From: Aliivibrio fischeri ATCC 7744 = JCM 18803 = DSM 507
GTDB taxonomy: Bacteria > Pseudomonadota > Gammaproteobacteria > Enterobacterales > Vibrionaceae
DNA length: 64,000 nt
Assembly (NCBI RefSeq): GCF_023983475.1
Contig: NZ_CP092712.1
Location: 558,001-622,000 of the forward strand
Direction: 5' to 3'
Below the pieces are notes generated by a model, which ran no database searches, was not told the origin of the DNA, and was given only the letters and a program-made list of their open reading frames with translations. Each line of letters begins with the position of its first letter. Position 1 is the first letter of the stretch. A program made the position numbers and the translations under genes. Below, one piece after another: positions 39,394 to 49,317 of the stretch.

Positions 39394-39921
39394 ATGAGTA
39401 AGCAAGACGAAGTTATTGTTGTAGGTAAGTTTGGTGCTTCCTATGGTATTCGTGGATGGTTGAAAGTAGTTTCTTTTACAGATCAACCTGAAAGTATTTT
39501 CGATTACAAACCTTGGCTTATCCAAGTTAAAGGTGAATGGGTCGAGTTTTCAGTTGAAAGCTGGAAACGTCATAAAGGTTTGGTGTGCAAACTGAAAGGG
39601 TTAGATGTTCGAGAAGAAGCTCAAACATATACTAACCTAGAAATTGCAGTTAAAGCAGACGCACTACCTGAGCTGTCAGAAGATGAATTCTACTGGCGTG
39701 AATTGTTTGGTATGGAAGTGGTTACAACTAAAGGCTATGCGCTTGGCGTTGTTGACGACATTTTTGAAACCGGATCAAACGATGTTCTTGTAGTCAAAGC
39801 CAACCTGAAAGATGCTTTTGGTAAAAAGGAACGATTGATTCCTTTTATTGATGAGCAAGTGATCAAATTAATTGATCGTGAAGCTCAACGGATCGAAGTT
39901 GACTGGGATCCTGGGTTTTAA
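39394..39921 (+). CDS. rimM: Ribosome maturation factor RimM
   Basis: A 175-residue factor for 30S head maturation that binds S19 and helps 16S processing. N-terminal RimM domain ([22 protein letters not shown]) and C-terminal PRC barrel ([31 protein letters not shown]). ATG 39394 (AAGGT 9-10 nt upstream) is preferred over TTG 39373, which would add seven residues. Starts 27 bp after rpsP; trmD follows after 22 bp. Confidence 0.96.
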   Translation: MSKQDEVIVVGKFGASYGIRGWLKVVSFTDQPESIFDYKPWLIQVKGEWVEFSVESWKRHKGLVCKLKGLDVREEAQTYTNLEIAVKADALPELSEDEFYWRELFGMEVVTTKGYALGVVDDIFETGSNDVLVVKANLKDAFGKKERLIPFIDEQVIKLIDREAQRIEVDWDPGF

Positions 39922-39943
39922 CCCCTAGGTAAAGCGAGGGCAC

Positions 39944-40693
39944 ATGTGGGTTGGCGTTATTAGCCTATTTCCTGAAATGTTCCGTTCGGTTACCGATTTT
40001 GGGGTAACTAGCCAAGCAATAAAAAAAGGTCTTTTATCTATTGAGACATGGAATCCTAGAGATTTCACTCATGATAAGCATCGCACTGTTGATGACCGAC
40101 CTTATGGTGGTGGTCCTGGAATGTTAATGATGGTACAGCCTTTGCGCGATGCCATTACTGCAGCCAGAGAAGCGTCACCCGGCAAAACGAAAGTGATTTA
40201 CCTTTCACCTCAAGGCAGAACGCTGAATCAAGCTGGTGTTGAGGAATTAGCGACAAACGAGAATTTAATTCTAATTTGTGGCCGATACGAAGGTGTAGAT
40301 GAGCGCATAATACAATCTGAAGTTGACGAAGAATGGTCAATTGGGGATTTTGTGCTTACAGGTGGGGAACTCCCTGCTATGACGTTGATTGATTCTGTAT
40401 CTCGGTTTGTTCCGGGTGTATTAGGTGATTTCGCGTCCGCTGAAGAAGATTCTTTTGCAGACGGTTTGTTAGATTGTCCGCACTATACAAGACCTGAGGT
40501 TTTGGATGGTAAGGAAGTACCTAGTGTACTGAAATCTGGAAACCATAAAGATATCGCTCGTTGGCGAATGAAACAATCGTTAGGCCGTACTTGGCTAAGA
40601 AGACCAGAGCTCCTGGGAAATCTAGCTCTGACTGACGAACAGGAATTATTACTGGCTGAGTTTGTTCGTGAAGAACGCCAGAACAGTAAGTAA
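39944..40693 (+). CDS. trmD: tRNA (guanine-N1-)-methyltransferase TrmD
   Basis: Methylates G37 of tRNAs and so prevents +1 frameshifting; SPOUT family with a trefoil knot. 249 residues. Key segments: [32 protein letters not shown], the knot [25 protein letters not shown] and [14 protein letters not shown]. Third gene of the rpsP operon, 41 bp before rplS. Confidence 0.97.
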   Translation: MWVGVISLFPEMFRSVTDFGVTSQAIKKGLLSIETWNPRDFTHDKHRTVDDRPYGGGPGMLMMVQPLRDAITAAREASPGKTKVIYLSPQGRTLNQAGVEELATNENLILICGRYEGVDERIIQSEVDEEWSIGDFVLTGGELPAMTLIDSVSRFVPGVLGDFASAEEDSFADGLLDCPHYTRPEVLDGKEVPSVLKSGNHKDIARWRMKQSLGRTWLRRPELLGNLALTDEQELLLAEFVREERQNSK

Positions 40694-40734
40694 TTAAGTA
40701 AATTTAGTATCAGTTTATTCTAGGATATACAGAA

Positions 40735-41088
40735 ATGAGCAACATCATTAAAGCTCTTGAAGATGAGCAACTAAAACAAGACCTACCTAAATTCGCTCCA
40801 GGTGACACTGTAGTAGTTCAGGTTAAAGTTAAAGAAGGTGACCGTGAGCGTCTACAGGCATTCGAAGGCGTTGTAATCGCTATTCGTAACCGTGGTCTAC
40901 ACTCTGCGTTCACTGTACGTAAGATTTCTAACGGTGAAGGTGTTGAGCGTACGTTCCAAACACACTCTCCAGTTGTAAACAGCATCGAAGTTAAACGTCG
41001 CGGTGCAGTACGTCGTGCCAAGTTGTACTACCTACGTGAGCGTTCTGGTAAATCAGCTCGTATCAAAGAGAAGCTGGCTAAAAAGTAA
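40735..41088 (+). CDS. rplS: 50S ribosomal protein L19
   Basis: A 117-residue large-subunit protein at the 30S-50S interface. Contains [21 protein letters not shown] and [13 protein letters not shown]. Biased codons show high expression. Last gene of the operon, followed by a strong terminator. Confidence 0.98.
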
Positions 41089-41120
41089 CGCACACGAGAA
41101 CGTTCTCAAATGTGCTATGA

Positions 41121-41150
41121 AGGTGCGCTGTTATCAGCGCACCTTTTTTT
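41121..41150 (+). terminator. rpsP-rplS operon terminator
   Basis: A 10-bp stem AGGTGCGCTG / CAGCGCACCT with a TTAT loop, then T7. Confidence 0.95.
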
Positions 41151-41166
41151 ATACCTAGACTATTTA

Positions 41167-41184
41167 TGTAAACATAAGTTTACA
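41167..41184 (+). promoter_or_regulatory. Strong TyrR box upstream of aroF
   Basis: TGTAAA-CATAAG-TTTACA fits the consensus TGTAAA-N6-TTTACA perfectly, 120 bp before the start codon. Confidence 0.85.
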
Positions 41185-41275
41185 ATGTAAAATAAATTGT
41201 ATTATATTAATTACAACGGTTGATTTATATGCTGTACCTGTTAAATTATTTGTATTCGTCTTAATTGACAGTTTA

Positions 41276-41293
41276 TGGAAATAAAAGTTTACA
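41276..41293 (+). promoter_or_regulatory. Second, weaker TyrR box
   Basis: TGGAAA-TAAAAG-TTTACA has one mismatch to the TyrR consensus. It directly follows a TTGACA (-35 like, 41265-41270) and ends 10 nt before the aroF ATG, so binding would cover the promoter or start region. Confidence 0.6.
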
Positions 41294-41303
41294 GGTGTAG
41301 GAT

Positions 41304-42377
41304 ATGAGAAAAAGTGAATTAAGTAATATCAATATTATCGATGAGCAGGTGCTGATCACCCCACAAGAACTTAAAAATAAGATCCCTTTAAGTGAAAATG
41401 CTCGTCAGTTTATCCAACAATCCCGTCAAACTATTTCTAATATCATTCATAAAAAAGATCACCGTCTATTGATTGTTTGTGGTCCATGTTCAATTCATGA
41501 TATTGATGCAGCAAAAGAATACGCAAAACGGTTAAAAGTGATCGCAGAAGATCTAAAAGATCAACTGTACATTGTTATGCGTGTTTACTTTGAAAAACCA
41601 CGAACTACGGTAGGTTGGAAAGGATTAATTAATGATCCACACCTTGATGGTTCATTTGATATTGAACAAGGTCTACATTCTGCACGACAACTATTAGTTG
41701 ATTTAGCTGAGATGGAAATCCCTTTAGCAACAGAAGCTCTAGATCCAATTAGTCCGCAATACATTGGTGATACATTTAGTTGGGCTGCGATTGGGGCTCG
41801 AACAACTGAATCTCAAACTCACCGTGAAATGGCAAGTGGTTTATCTGTTCCTGTAGGCTTTAAAAACGGCACTGATGGCAGTTTATCGACATCGATTAAT
41901 GCAATGCAGGCGGCGGCTTCTGGACACCGTTTCATGGGGATTAATAGTGAAGGCCAGGTTGCTTTACTTACAACCCAAGGTAATCCTAATGGTCATGTTA
42001 TCTTACGTGGTGGTAAACAAACTAATTATGATTCAGTTTCAGTAACAGAATGCGAAGAAGAATTAGCAAACTCGAATTTAGATGCGGCTTTAATGATTGA
42101 TTGTAGCCACGCAAATTCACGTAAAGATTATCGTCGTCAGCCTTTAGTTGCTGAAGATGTTATCCACCAAATTCGTGAAGGTAATAAATCGATTATTGGA
42201 TTGATGATTGAGAGCCATTTAAATGAAGGGAATCAACCATCAGATATACCATTGTCTGAGATGAAATATGGCGTATCTATTACAGATGCCTGTATCAATT
42301 GGGAATCAACTGAGGCACTATTACGTCATACTCACAAAGAATTAACTCCGATATTGGAAGAGCGTTTAAAAGGATAG
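41304..42377 (+). CDS. aroF: 3-deoxy-7-phosphoheptulonate (DAHP) synthase, tyrosine-sensitive type
   Basis: First step of the shikimate pathway (PEP + erythrose 4-phosphate). 357 residues, type I DAHP synthase with CGPCSIHD near residue 55 (metal Cys), RVYFEKPRTTVGWKGLINDP, LSVPVGFKNGTDG and DCSHANSRKD. Placed 6 bp before tyrA and under TyrR boxes, which argues for the tyrosine-inhibited AroF isoenzyme. Start ATG 41304 with AGG/GGAT upstream. Confidence 0.92.
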   Translation: MRKSELSNINIIDEQVLITPQELKNKIPLSENARQFIQQSRQTISNIIHKKDHRLLIVCGPCSIHDIDAAKEYAKRLKVIAEDLKDQLYIVMRVYFEKPRTTVGWKGLINDPHLDGSFDIEQGLHSARQLLVDLAEMEIPLATEALDPISPQYIGDTFSWAAIGARTTESQTHREMASGLSVPVGFKNGTDGSLSTSINAMQAAASGHRFMGINSEGQVALLTTQGNPNGHVILRGGKQTNYDSVSVTECEEELANSNLDAALMIDCSHANSRKDYRRQPLVAEDVIHQIREGNKSIIGLMIESHLNEGNQPSDIPLSEMKYGVSITDACINWESTEALLRHTHKELTPILEERLKG

Positions 42378-42383
42378 ATTGAG

Positions 42384-43517
42384 ATGGCGGTAGAACTAAG
42401 TCATTTGCGCGATCAAATTGATGCGGTAGATAAACAGATGTTGGATCTTCTAGCTCAACGTTTGCATTTAGTTGAGCAGGTTGGTGAAGTAAAAAGTGCA
42501 CATGGATTGCCTATTTATGATCCAAGCCGAGAAGCGGCAATGTTAGCATCAAGACGTTCTGAGGCTGAAAAGAAAGGCGTACCGCCCTCATTAATTGAAG
42601 ATATTCTTCGCAGAACAATGCGTGAATCTTATAGCAGCGAAAATGATTCTGGTTTTAAGTGTTTAAAGCCAGAGTTAAGGCCTATCGTTGTTGTTGGTGG
42701 TAATGGGCAACTTGGTGGTTTATTCGCAAAAATGTTTAAATTATCTGGTTATCAAGTTCGAATTCTCGGTAGTAAAGATTGGGGTAATTCTGATGAGATC
42801 CTAGATAATGCCGGTATGGTTGTTGTTACGGTTCCTATCAACTTAACTATTGATGTCATTAATAAACTCTCCAATTTACCTGAAGATTGCATTCTTTGTG
42901 ATTTAACCTCAATCAAGCAAAAACCTCTTGCAGCAATGATGGCAGCTCATAAAGGCCCCGTTGTAGGATTACACCCAATGTTTGGTCCTGATGTACCTAG
43001 CCTTGCAAAGCAAGTTATAGTGATGTGTGATGGTCGAGGTAAAGAGCACTATAGTTGGCTGAAAAACCAATTTGAGATTTGGGGAGCAATCGTACGTGAT
43101 ATTTCTGCGAATGAGCATGATCATGGTATGACTCTAATTCAAGCATTACGTCACTTTACCTCGTTTGCTTATGGACAGCATTTAGCAAAAGAGAATCCTG
43201 ATATTGAACAGTTGCTTAACTTAAGCTCTCCAATTTATCGTTTGGAGTTATTGATGGTTGGTCGATTGTTTGCTCAAGACCCAAATTTATACGCAGATAT
43301 TATTCTTTCTTCGGATGAGAATATTGAAATGATAAAGCGATTCCATCAACGTTTTGGTGATGCCATATCATTGCTAGAAGAACATAACCGTTCAGGATTT
43401 ATTAAAAACTTTAAAGAAGTAGAATCTTGGTTTGGTGATTATGCTGAGCAGTTTTTAGTTGAAAGTAAAAGTTTACTTAGACAAGCAAATGATTCGATTC
43501 ACCGTGAACGTAATTAG
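42384..43517 (+). CDS. tyrA: Bifunctional chorismate mutase / prephenate dehydrogenase
   Basis: Makes 4-hydroxyphenylpyruvate from chorismate for tyrosine. 377 residues (E. coli 373). Chorismate mutase domain in residues 1-90 ([19 protein letters not shown]); prephenate dehydrogenase from about 100, with NAD motif [17 protein letters not shown] and [10 protein letters not shown]. Forms the TyrR-controlled aroF-tyrA operon, with 6 bp between the genes. Confidence 0.96.
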   Translation: MAVELSHLRDQIDAVDKQMLDLLAQRLHLVEQVGEVKSAHGLPIYDPSREAAMLASRRSEAEKKGVPPSLIEDILRRTMRESYSSENDSGFKCLKPELRPIVVVGGNGQLGGLFAKMFKLSGYQVRILGSKDWGNSDEILDNAGMVVVTVPINLTIDVINKLSNLPEDCILCDLTSIKQKPLAAMMAAHKGPVVGLHPMFGPDVPSLAKQVIVMCDGRGKEHYSWLKNQFEIWGAIVRDISANEHDHGMTLIQALRHFTSFAYGQHLAKENPDIEQLLNLSSPIYRLELLMVGRLFAQDPNLYADIILSSDENIEMIKRFHQRFGDAISLLEEHNRSGFIKNFKEVESWFGDYAEQFLVESKSLLRQANDSIHRERN

Positions 43518-43541
43518 TGTAGGTAAGAAGGCATAGAATGT

Positions 43542-43573
43542 AAAAAGAGTGAGCCATGAGCTCACCCTTTTTG
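43542..43573. terminator. Bidirectional terminator, aroF-tyrA / M23 gene
   Basis: AAAAAG-A-GTGAGC / GCTCAC-C-CTTTTT stem with one mismatch, between convergent genes. Confidence 0.85.
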
Positions 43574-43590
43574 TATTGATTAAACGGTGT

Positions 43591-44604
43591 TTATTGTGTC
43601 AATTGTTGGCTATTTTCGTTTTCAGCTTTCGCTGTGTTAATCGCCTCAACTTGTTCAACCGTTGGTTTTTGTGTCAATTTTAATTGCAGTTTTACTACAT
43701 TATTAATAACGTCCACCAAAGGTGTCCATTTTACGCTTCGCTCTTTTTCAAAGAGACTATCAAATTTTTCAGGAGTCCAATCCATAAACGACCTTGGATT
43801 TAAAACTCGCCCTAAGAAACGTACTTCATAATGTAAGTGTGGCCCTGTTGAATTACCAGAGTTACCACAAGTAGCGATAAGTTCGCCTTTTTTAACGAAC
43901 TGTCCTGAGCGAACTTTAAATTTCTGTAGGTGTGCATACATGGTCATAAAACCGAATGAATGCTGAACTTTTAATAGATTACCGTAACCTTTATTACTGG
44001 CTCTTGCTAGCTCAACAACTCCATCAGCTGGAGCATAAATTTCGGTTCCACGCTTACAGGTTAAATCAACTCCTAAGTGGCGTTGGCGTTTACCTGAAAT
44101 AGGATTGGTTCGGCGACCAAAACTGGATGATTCTCTCGTGTAATGTAGTGGCGTATCATTTGGAATTAAGCGAAACATAGTTGCTCTAACTGCCGAATCA
44201 ATGGCTGCAACATCAAGTCGTTGCTCTAGTGTTTTTTCAGCTAATGATGAATCTTCTTCTGATATTTCTTGTAAGCCAAGTACAGATTCAACATCATCTA
44301 CACGTTGGCTAATAACAAGCAATTCATTTTCTTTTGCTTCTAGTTGTTGAGTAAGTTCATGATTACTATTGTTATTATCAACAATCAATTGGTTTAGTTC
44401 ATTATTTTTATTTTGCAGTTCAGCGATAGCAATTTTGGCAACTTCTTGCTGCTGGTAGAAATAATGTAGACCAAAGCCACTTAATGCAAATGAGCTAACC
44501 CCAAGTACTAAAGATAAAATGACCAGCTTTTTTCGTCTTTGGGAGATCGCGAAAAGACGCGTTCCTTTGTTGTGGGAGACGGAAATTCGAATTTTATCAG
44601 GCAT
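43591..44604 (-). CDS. M23-family peptidoglycan endopeptidase, membrane anchored
   Basis: A 337-residue protein: basic N-terminal tail, one membrane helix (about 27-48), a coiled coil (about 52-110), then a LytM/M23 domain (160-270). Zinc ligands His176 and Asp180 (HLGVD) and His258 (PHLHYE), with His225 (YAHL) as catalytic His, are all present, so the enzyme should be active. It cleaves cross-links in the periplasm. 24 bp after the small PilZ gene, probably in the same operon. Not assigned to a named ShyABC member. Confidence 0.88.
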   Translation of the reverse strand: MPDKIRISVSHNKGTRLFAISQRRKKLVILSLVLGVSSFALSGFGLHYFYQQQEVAKIAIAELQNKNNELNQLIVDNNNSNHELTQQLEAKENELLVISQRVDDVESVLGLQEISEEDSSLAEKTLEQRLDVAAIDSAVRATMFRLIPNDTPLHYTRESSSFGRRTNPISGKRQRHLGVDLTCKRGTEIYAPADGVVELARASNKGYGNLLKVQHSFGFMTMYAHLQKFKVRSGQFVKKGELIATCGNSGNSTGPHLHYEVRFLGRVLNPRSFMDWTPEKFDSLFEKERSVKWTPLVDVINNVVKLQLKLTQKPTVEQVEAINTAKAENENSQQLTQ

Positions 44605-44628
44605 AAGGGTAACAACTATTTATAAAGG

Positions 44629-44991
44629 TTAATGTGTTTCGGTGAGTTCTGATAACTGACGTAATAATAGTTCGCTATTACCAACGTTAAGTTCAACTAA
44701 GCGTTTAAGGTGGCTAATACTATCAATATCTATATGGCGAATACAGAGCCTCAGCATATTATTTGTATTATTCACAATTTCACATTCAGCAATAATATTG
44801 ATATCACTGTCGTTTAGAGCAAAATGTACAATTAATTTACCCGCTGAGTTAAGAGCATTATCATCATTAAGTTTTATTAATAAGCCATGTAAAGACAAAT
44901 CAATCAATGAGCCGCTGTATTGCTGAGCGCCTTGGATTAGTGCTACATCTGCTTGATAAATTACACGAGAAAACTTGCGTCTTTCAATCAT
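44629..44991 (-). CDS. Small PilZ-domain protein
   Basis: A 120-residue single PilZ domain. MIERRKFSR supplies RxxxR and DLSLHG supplies DxSxxG, so c-di-GMP binding is likely. ATG 44991 is chosen over TTG 45051 because AAGGAG lies 8 nt upstream. It precedes the M23 peptidase gene on the same strand. Function beyond c-di-GMP binding is not visible. Confidence 0.82.
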   Translation of the reverse strand: MIERRKFSRVIYQADVALIQGAQQYSGSLIDLSLHGLLIKLNDDNALNSAGKLIVHFALNDSDINIIAECEIVNNTNNMLRLCIRHIDIDSISHLKRLVELNVGNSELLLRQLSELTETH

Positions 44992-45052
44992 AAGGCTACT
45001 CCTTCTTCTTAAGAGGAATTGAGTATGGTGTTTTGTTTGTTCTATGTCCAAT

Positions 45053-45078
45053 AAAAAGGCCGCTTGAGTGCGGCCCTT
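45053..45078 (-). terminator. ettA terminator
   Basis: GGCCGC-ttgagt-GCGGCC hairpin with an A-run on the left (T-run on the minus strand). It lies 30 nt after the ettA stop and just upstream of the PilZ gene. Confidence 0.85.
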
Positions 45079-45105
45079 ATGATAAACATCAAATAAAGTA
45101 AATTA

Positions 45106-46773
45106 TTACTTAGTCATACGCTTGTACTTGATGCGATGAGGTTCAGCAGCTTGTGCACCTAGGGTCTTCTTCAACCATTCACTGTATTCAGTGTAGTTAC
45201 CTTCAAAGAAGTTTACTTGGCCTTCATCACGGTAGTCTAGAATGTGTGTAGCGATACGGTCTAGGAACCAACGGTCGTGCGAGATAACCATTGCACAACC
45301 AGGGAACTCAAGTAATGCTTCTTCTAGTGCACGTAATGTTTCAACATCAAGGTCATTGGTAGGTTCATCGAGTAACAGTACGTTACCGCCAGTTTTTAGC
45401 AGTTTAGCTAAGTGAACACGGTTACGCTCACCACCAGATAACTCACCAATAATTTTTTGTTGGTCGTTGCCTTTGAAGTTAAAGCGAGAACAGTAAGCAC
45501 GAGCTGGGATTTCGAAATTGTTGATCTTAATGATATCAGCGCCTTCAGAGATCTCTTGGAAAACTGTTTTTGTGTCATCCATTGAATCACGGAATTGATC
45601 AACAGAAGCAAGTTTTACAGTTTCACCTAATTCAATCGTACCTGAATCCGGTGTTTCAGCACCACTTAGCATCTTAAATAGGGTAGACTTACCCGCACCA
45701 TTGGCACCGATAATACCCACGATAGCACCTTTTGGCATGCTGAATGATAGGTCATCAATCAGTACACGATCACCAAATGATTTAGTTAGGTTGTTCACTT
45801 CAAGAACTTTGTCACCTAGACGTTCACCTGGCGGAATGAACAGTTCGTTTGTTTCATTACGTTTTTGGTGATCAGAGCTTTGTAGTTCTTCAAAACGAGC
45901 CATACGAGCTTTAGATTTAGCTTGGCGGCCTTTAGGGTTTTGACGAACCCACTCAAGTTCTTTTTCAATCGTTTTCTGACGAGCATTTTCTTTTGCCGCT
46001 TCTTGTTTTAAACGGTCATCTTTTTGCTCAAGCCAAGAGGTATAGTTACCTTCCCATGGAATACCTTCACCACGGTCAAGCTCTAGAATCCAACCCGCAG
46101 CGTTATCAAGGAAATAACGGTCGTGGGTAATTGCCACAACAGTACCTGAATAATCAACAAGGAAGTGCTCAAGCCATGCAACTGATTCAGCATCAAGGTG
46201 GTTGGTTGGTTCATCAAGTAGCAGCATATCTGGTTTTTCTAGAAGAAGACGACAGATAGCAACACGGCGACGTTCACCACCAGATAAGTGTTCAATTTTA
46301 GCATCCCACTCAGGTAGACGTAGTGCGTCAGCTGCGCGCTCTAAAGCGTTATCTAGATTATGACCATCTTTTGCTTGAATTAATGCTTCAAGTTCACCTT
46401 GCTCTTTAGCTAGAGCATCGAAATCAGCACCTTCTTCAGCGTAAGCTGCATAAACCGCATCAAGGCGAGTTAGTGCACCTGCTACATCAGAAACAGCCTC
46501 TTCAACAATTTCACGAACTGTTTTTGATTCATCAAGTACAGGTTCTTGTGGAAGATAGCCAACATTTAATCCCGCTTGTGGACGAGCTTCACCATCAATA
46601 TCAGTATCAAGACCTGCCATAATGCGAAGTAGTGTTGATTTACCTGAGCCATTTAGACCCAAAACACCAATTTTTGCACCAGGGAAGAAGCTAAGAGAAA
46701 TGTCTTTCAGGATTTGTCTTTTAGGAGGAACAATTTTGCTCACTCGTGACATTGTATATACGTATTCAGCCAT
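45106..46773 (-). CDS. ettA: Energy-dependent translational throttle protein EttA
   Basis: ABC-F ATPase that binds the ribosomal E site and gates entry into elongation according to ATP/ADP. 555 residues, two ABC domains: first Walker A GLNGSGKST (about residues 39-47) with LSGGERRRVAICRLL, the PtIM/arm region (~240-310), second Walker A GANGAGKST with LSGGERNRVHLAKLL. MAEYVYTM at ATG 46773 matches the family start; the GTG two codons earlier is rejected. Monocistronic, opposite to slt. Confidence 0.96.
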   Translation of the reverse strand: MAEYVYTMSRVSKIVPPKRQILKDISLSFFPGAKIGVLGLNGSGKSTLLRIMAGLDTDIDGEARPQAGLNVGYLPQEPVLDESKTVREIVEEAVSDVAGALTRLDAVYAAYAEEGADFDALAKEQGELEALIQAKDGHNLDNALERAADALRLPEWDAKIEHLSGGERRRVAICRLLLEKPDMLLLDEPTNHLDAESVAWLEHFLVDYSGTVVAITHDRYFLDNAAGWILELDRGEGIPWEGNYTSWLEQKDDRLKQEAAKENARQKTIEKELEWVRQNPKGRQAKSKARMARFEELQSSDHQKRNETNELFIPPGERLGDKVLEVNNLTKSFGDRVLIDDLSFSMPKGAIVGIIGANGAGKSTLFKMLSGAETPDSGTIELGETVKLASVDQFRDSMDDTKTVFQEISEGADIIKINNFEIPARAYCSRFNFKGNDQQKIIGELSGGERNRVHLAKLLKTGGNVLLLDEPTNDLDVETLRALEEALLEFPGCAMVISHDRWFLDRIATHILDYRDEGQVNFFEGNYTEYSEWLKKTLGAQAAEPHRIKYKRMTK

Positions 46774-46945
46774 AATCACTTATTAGAGTTGGTTAACGAA
46801 AATATTAATTTACTATTTATGATACATAGTTTAACACTCATTTTTGTAGTTACTAGGGTAATATAAGTAAACTAAGGTAAGAATTCGGTAGATGTATAAG
46901 TGAGTCTCAGATCACTACGCCGCAGTCAAAGGTTGGAAAGTTTAG

Positions 46946-48895
46946 GTGTTAAAGAAATCAATGAAATATACACAATATAAGTTAGGGATGATGACGGCAT
47001 TGTGCATAGGTATGAATGTACAAGTTGTTGATGCGTCACCTGTTGATACATGGCGAGCACAATACCAAGAAGCAAAAACGCTACTTAATGAAAAAAAATA
47101 CGATGAATATAAAAAAGTAAGGGCAGAACTTGATGGTTATTCATTAGCGCCTTATTTGGATTACCGTGAATTACGAATGGATTTAAGCTCTAAAACGCCA
47201 GATGATATTCGTTTATTTAAACATAATCATAAGTCATTACCTATTGGTAACTCTCTTTCATACCAATACTTAGTCATTCTTGGTTTAAACGAGCGTTGGG
47301 CTGAGTTTATTGATTATTTCCCCAACGAACCAAGTAGCAAAAATCTACAGTGTTATTACTATCAAGCAAAAAATAAACTGGGTGATAAGGTCACCGCTTG
47401 GAAAGGTGCGGAGCAGTTATGGTTAACTGGTAGCTCTGTTACTTATGAATGTGATGATTTATTTCAAGATTGGGCTGAAGCTGAGAAACTCAGTGATGAT
47501 TTAATTATTGAGCGTATGCTTTTAGTTTATAAAGCTCGTAATAATAATTTGTTTTCTTATTTAGAAAAAATGTTGAAAACAGATACCGCAAAAGAAAAAG
47601 CACAGCATATTGTCACTTTGTTTAATGATCCTGATTTGTTAGAAAGTTTTTCAAAGAGTAATAAAAAAACAGAGTTTTCTAAGCAATTAACGCTTATCTC
47701 AATGGAAAGAGAAGCTCGTAAAAACCCTAAAAAAGCGATAGAAATATTGCCTGAAATTGCTAAAAAGCAGCAGTTTACTCAAGAAGAGTTGGTTCAGGTT
47801 AAGCGACGTATTGTTAGTAGCATTATGTCAACAGAGTCAGCAGAACTTGCACAATGGAGAGATAAAGAGCTAGCTACTAACCCTGAAGATTCATTTATTG
47901 AGCGCCGAATTCGTGTTGCTATTCGTGCAGCTGATTGGGATGACGTAAGCAACTGGATTGGGTATTTAACACCAACAGCTAAAAATTCATTACGTTGGCA
48001 GTTCTGGATTGCTCAGATCGAAAGTAAGGAAGGTGAGCAAGATAAAGCTGATGCTCGTTTAAAAAGATTACTTGGTCAGCGTAATTTTTATAGTGTTGCT
48101 GCGGCAAATATTTTAGGTGAGCCTATTCAATATCCAATGAATACCGCTCCTAGAAATATTAAGCCGATTAAAGATAAATACAGTGTAGAGCTTGCACGTA
48201 TTAAAGAATTAATTGCGATTGATGAGATCTCTACAGCCAAAAGTGAGTGGGAATATTTGCTAAATCGAGCATCAAAAACTGAAGTGAAAGAATTAGCAAG
48301 TTATGCTGCTCAGCATCGTTGGCATCACTTTACTGTTCTGGCGACCATCAAAGGAAGAATGTGGGGATATTTGAGCTTACGTTTTCCTATAGCACATCAG
48401 TGGTGGTTTAATCATTACAGCAAGGAACTTGGTTTAGATAAAGTGACGTTAATGTCGTTATCTCGACAAGAAAGTGCACTGTATGCAGAAGCTCAATCAC
48501 CGGTAGGTGCTCGTGGTTTGATGCAAATTATGCCAGCAACAGCGAAATATACCGCGAAGAAGATTGATTACGATAAATACGAAGGTGTTGATAGTTTGAA
48601 TGATGTTGATGTGAATATTCACATTGGTTCAAATTACCTTAAGGGTTTATTAGATGATTATGATGGTAACCGTATTTTTGCTCTTGCAGGTTATAATGCA
48701 GGCCCTCATCGTGTTAAGCGTTGGAGAGCGGTTTCTGATGAAAAACTAGATGCTTATGCTTTCATTGAAGCCATTCCATTCAAGGAAACTCGAGGGTATG
48801 TACAAAATATTTTAATGTTTGAAACTTACTATCGTAGCTTATTGGGTGAAAAAGGTGCTTTTTTATCCGAGAAAGAGCTGAATTTAAAGTATTGA
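46946..48895 (+). CDS. slt: Soluble lytic murein transglycosylase (Slt70 type)
   Basis: Cleaves peptidoglycan between MurNAc and GlcNAc to give 1,6-anhydro products. 649 residues (GTG start) or 644 from ATG 46961; E. coli 645. Signal peptide to about residue 31 (VVDAS-P), long alpha-superhelical U/L domain, and C-terminal SLT domain with catalytic Glu509 in SRQESALY and GARGLMQIMPATA. trpR follows, as in E. coli (slt-trpR-yjjX order conserved), with a terminator in between. Confidence 0.94.
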   Translation: MLKKSMKYTQYKLGMMTALCIGMNVQVVDASPVDTWRAQYQEAKTLLNEKKYDEYKKVRAELDGYSLAPYLDYRELRMDLSSKTPDDIRLFKHNHKSLPIGNSLSYQYLVILGLNERWAEFIDYFPNEPSSKNLQCYYYQAKNKLGDKVTAWKGAEQLWLTGSSVTYECDDLFQDWAEAEKLSDDLIIERMLLVYKARNNNLFSYLEKMLKTDTAKEKAQHIVTLFNDPDLLESFSKSNKKTEFSKQLTLISMEREARKNPKKAIEILPEIAKKQQFTQEELVQVKRRIVSSIMSTESAELAQWRDKELATNPEDSFIERRIRVAIRAADWDDVSNWIGYLTPTAKNSLRWQFWIAQIESKEGEQDKADARLKRLLGQRNFYSVAAANILGEPIQYPMNTAPRNIKPIKDKYSVELARIKELIAIDEISTAKSEWEYLLNRASKTEVKELASYAAQHRWHHFTVLATIKGRMWGYLSLRFPIAHQWWFNHYSKELGLDKVTLMSLSRQESALYAEAQSPVGARGLMQIMPATAKYTAKKIDYDKYEGVDSLNDVDVNIHIGSNYLKGLLDDYDGNRIFALAGYNAGPHRVKRWRAVSDEKLDAYAFIEAIPFKETRGYVQNILMFETYYRSLLGEKGAFLSEKELNLKY

Positions 48896-48947
48896 TAAGT
48901 TTAAATTCTAATAGCAATTGGTATTAAGCTTAAATAAATATAAAGTA

Positions 48948-48971
48948 GGGGACTTAATTGTCCCCTTTTTT
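48948..48971 (+). terminator. slt terminator
   Basis: GGGGAC-ttaatt-GTCCCC followed by T6, 50 nt past slt and 20 nt before trpR. Confidence 0.9.
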
Positions 48972-48990
48972 ACAATTGTATGAGGATACT

Positions 48991-49317
48991 ATGTCAGGTT
49001 CAGCAAAATATTCCGACTGGTCTCAAGTGATGACACTAATTGCAAATGCAGCAGAACAAGGAAATCATCAACCATTATTAACGATGTTGATGACGCCTGA
49101 TGAACGTGAAGCATTGGTTGCTCGCGTAAATATTTTTCATGAGCTGTTACAGGGTGAATTGAGCCAGAGACAAATTAGTCAGCTATTAGGGGTGGGCGTT
49201 GCCACTATCACTAGAGGTTCAAATGAATTAAAAAGCCATACTGACGAAGAGAAAGTATGGCTTATGGATTTATTAGAAAAGAGTACTAAAAACGAGTTGG
49301 ATGTAGAAAAGGAATAA
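48991..49317 (+). CDS. trpR: Trp operon repressor TrpR
   Basis: A 108-residue dimeric helix-turn-helix repressor activated by tryptophan. LLTMLMTPDEREALVARVNIFHELL and the HTH QRQISQLLGVGVATITRGSNELK match the family. ATG 48991 has GAGGAT upstream and gives the E. coli length; the longer in-frame start (48958) lies in the terminator and is rejected. Its last 32 bp overlap the end of the convergent yjjX. No typical trp operator was seen upstream. Confidence 0.93.
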   Translation: MSGSAKYSDWSQVMTLIANAAEQGNHQPLLTMLMTPDEREALVARVNIFHELLQGELSQRQISQLLGVGVATITRGSNELKSHTDEEKVWLMDLLEKSTKNELDVEKE

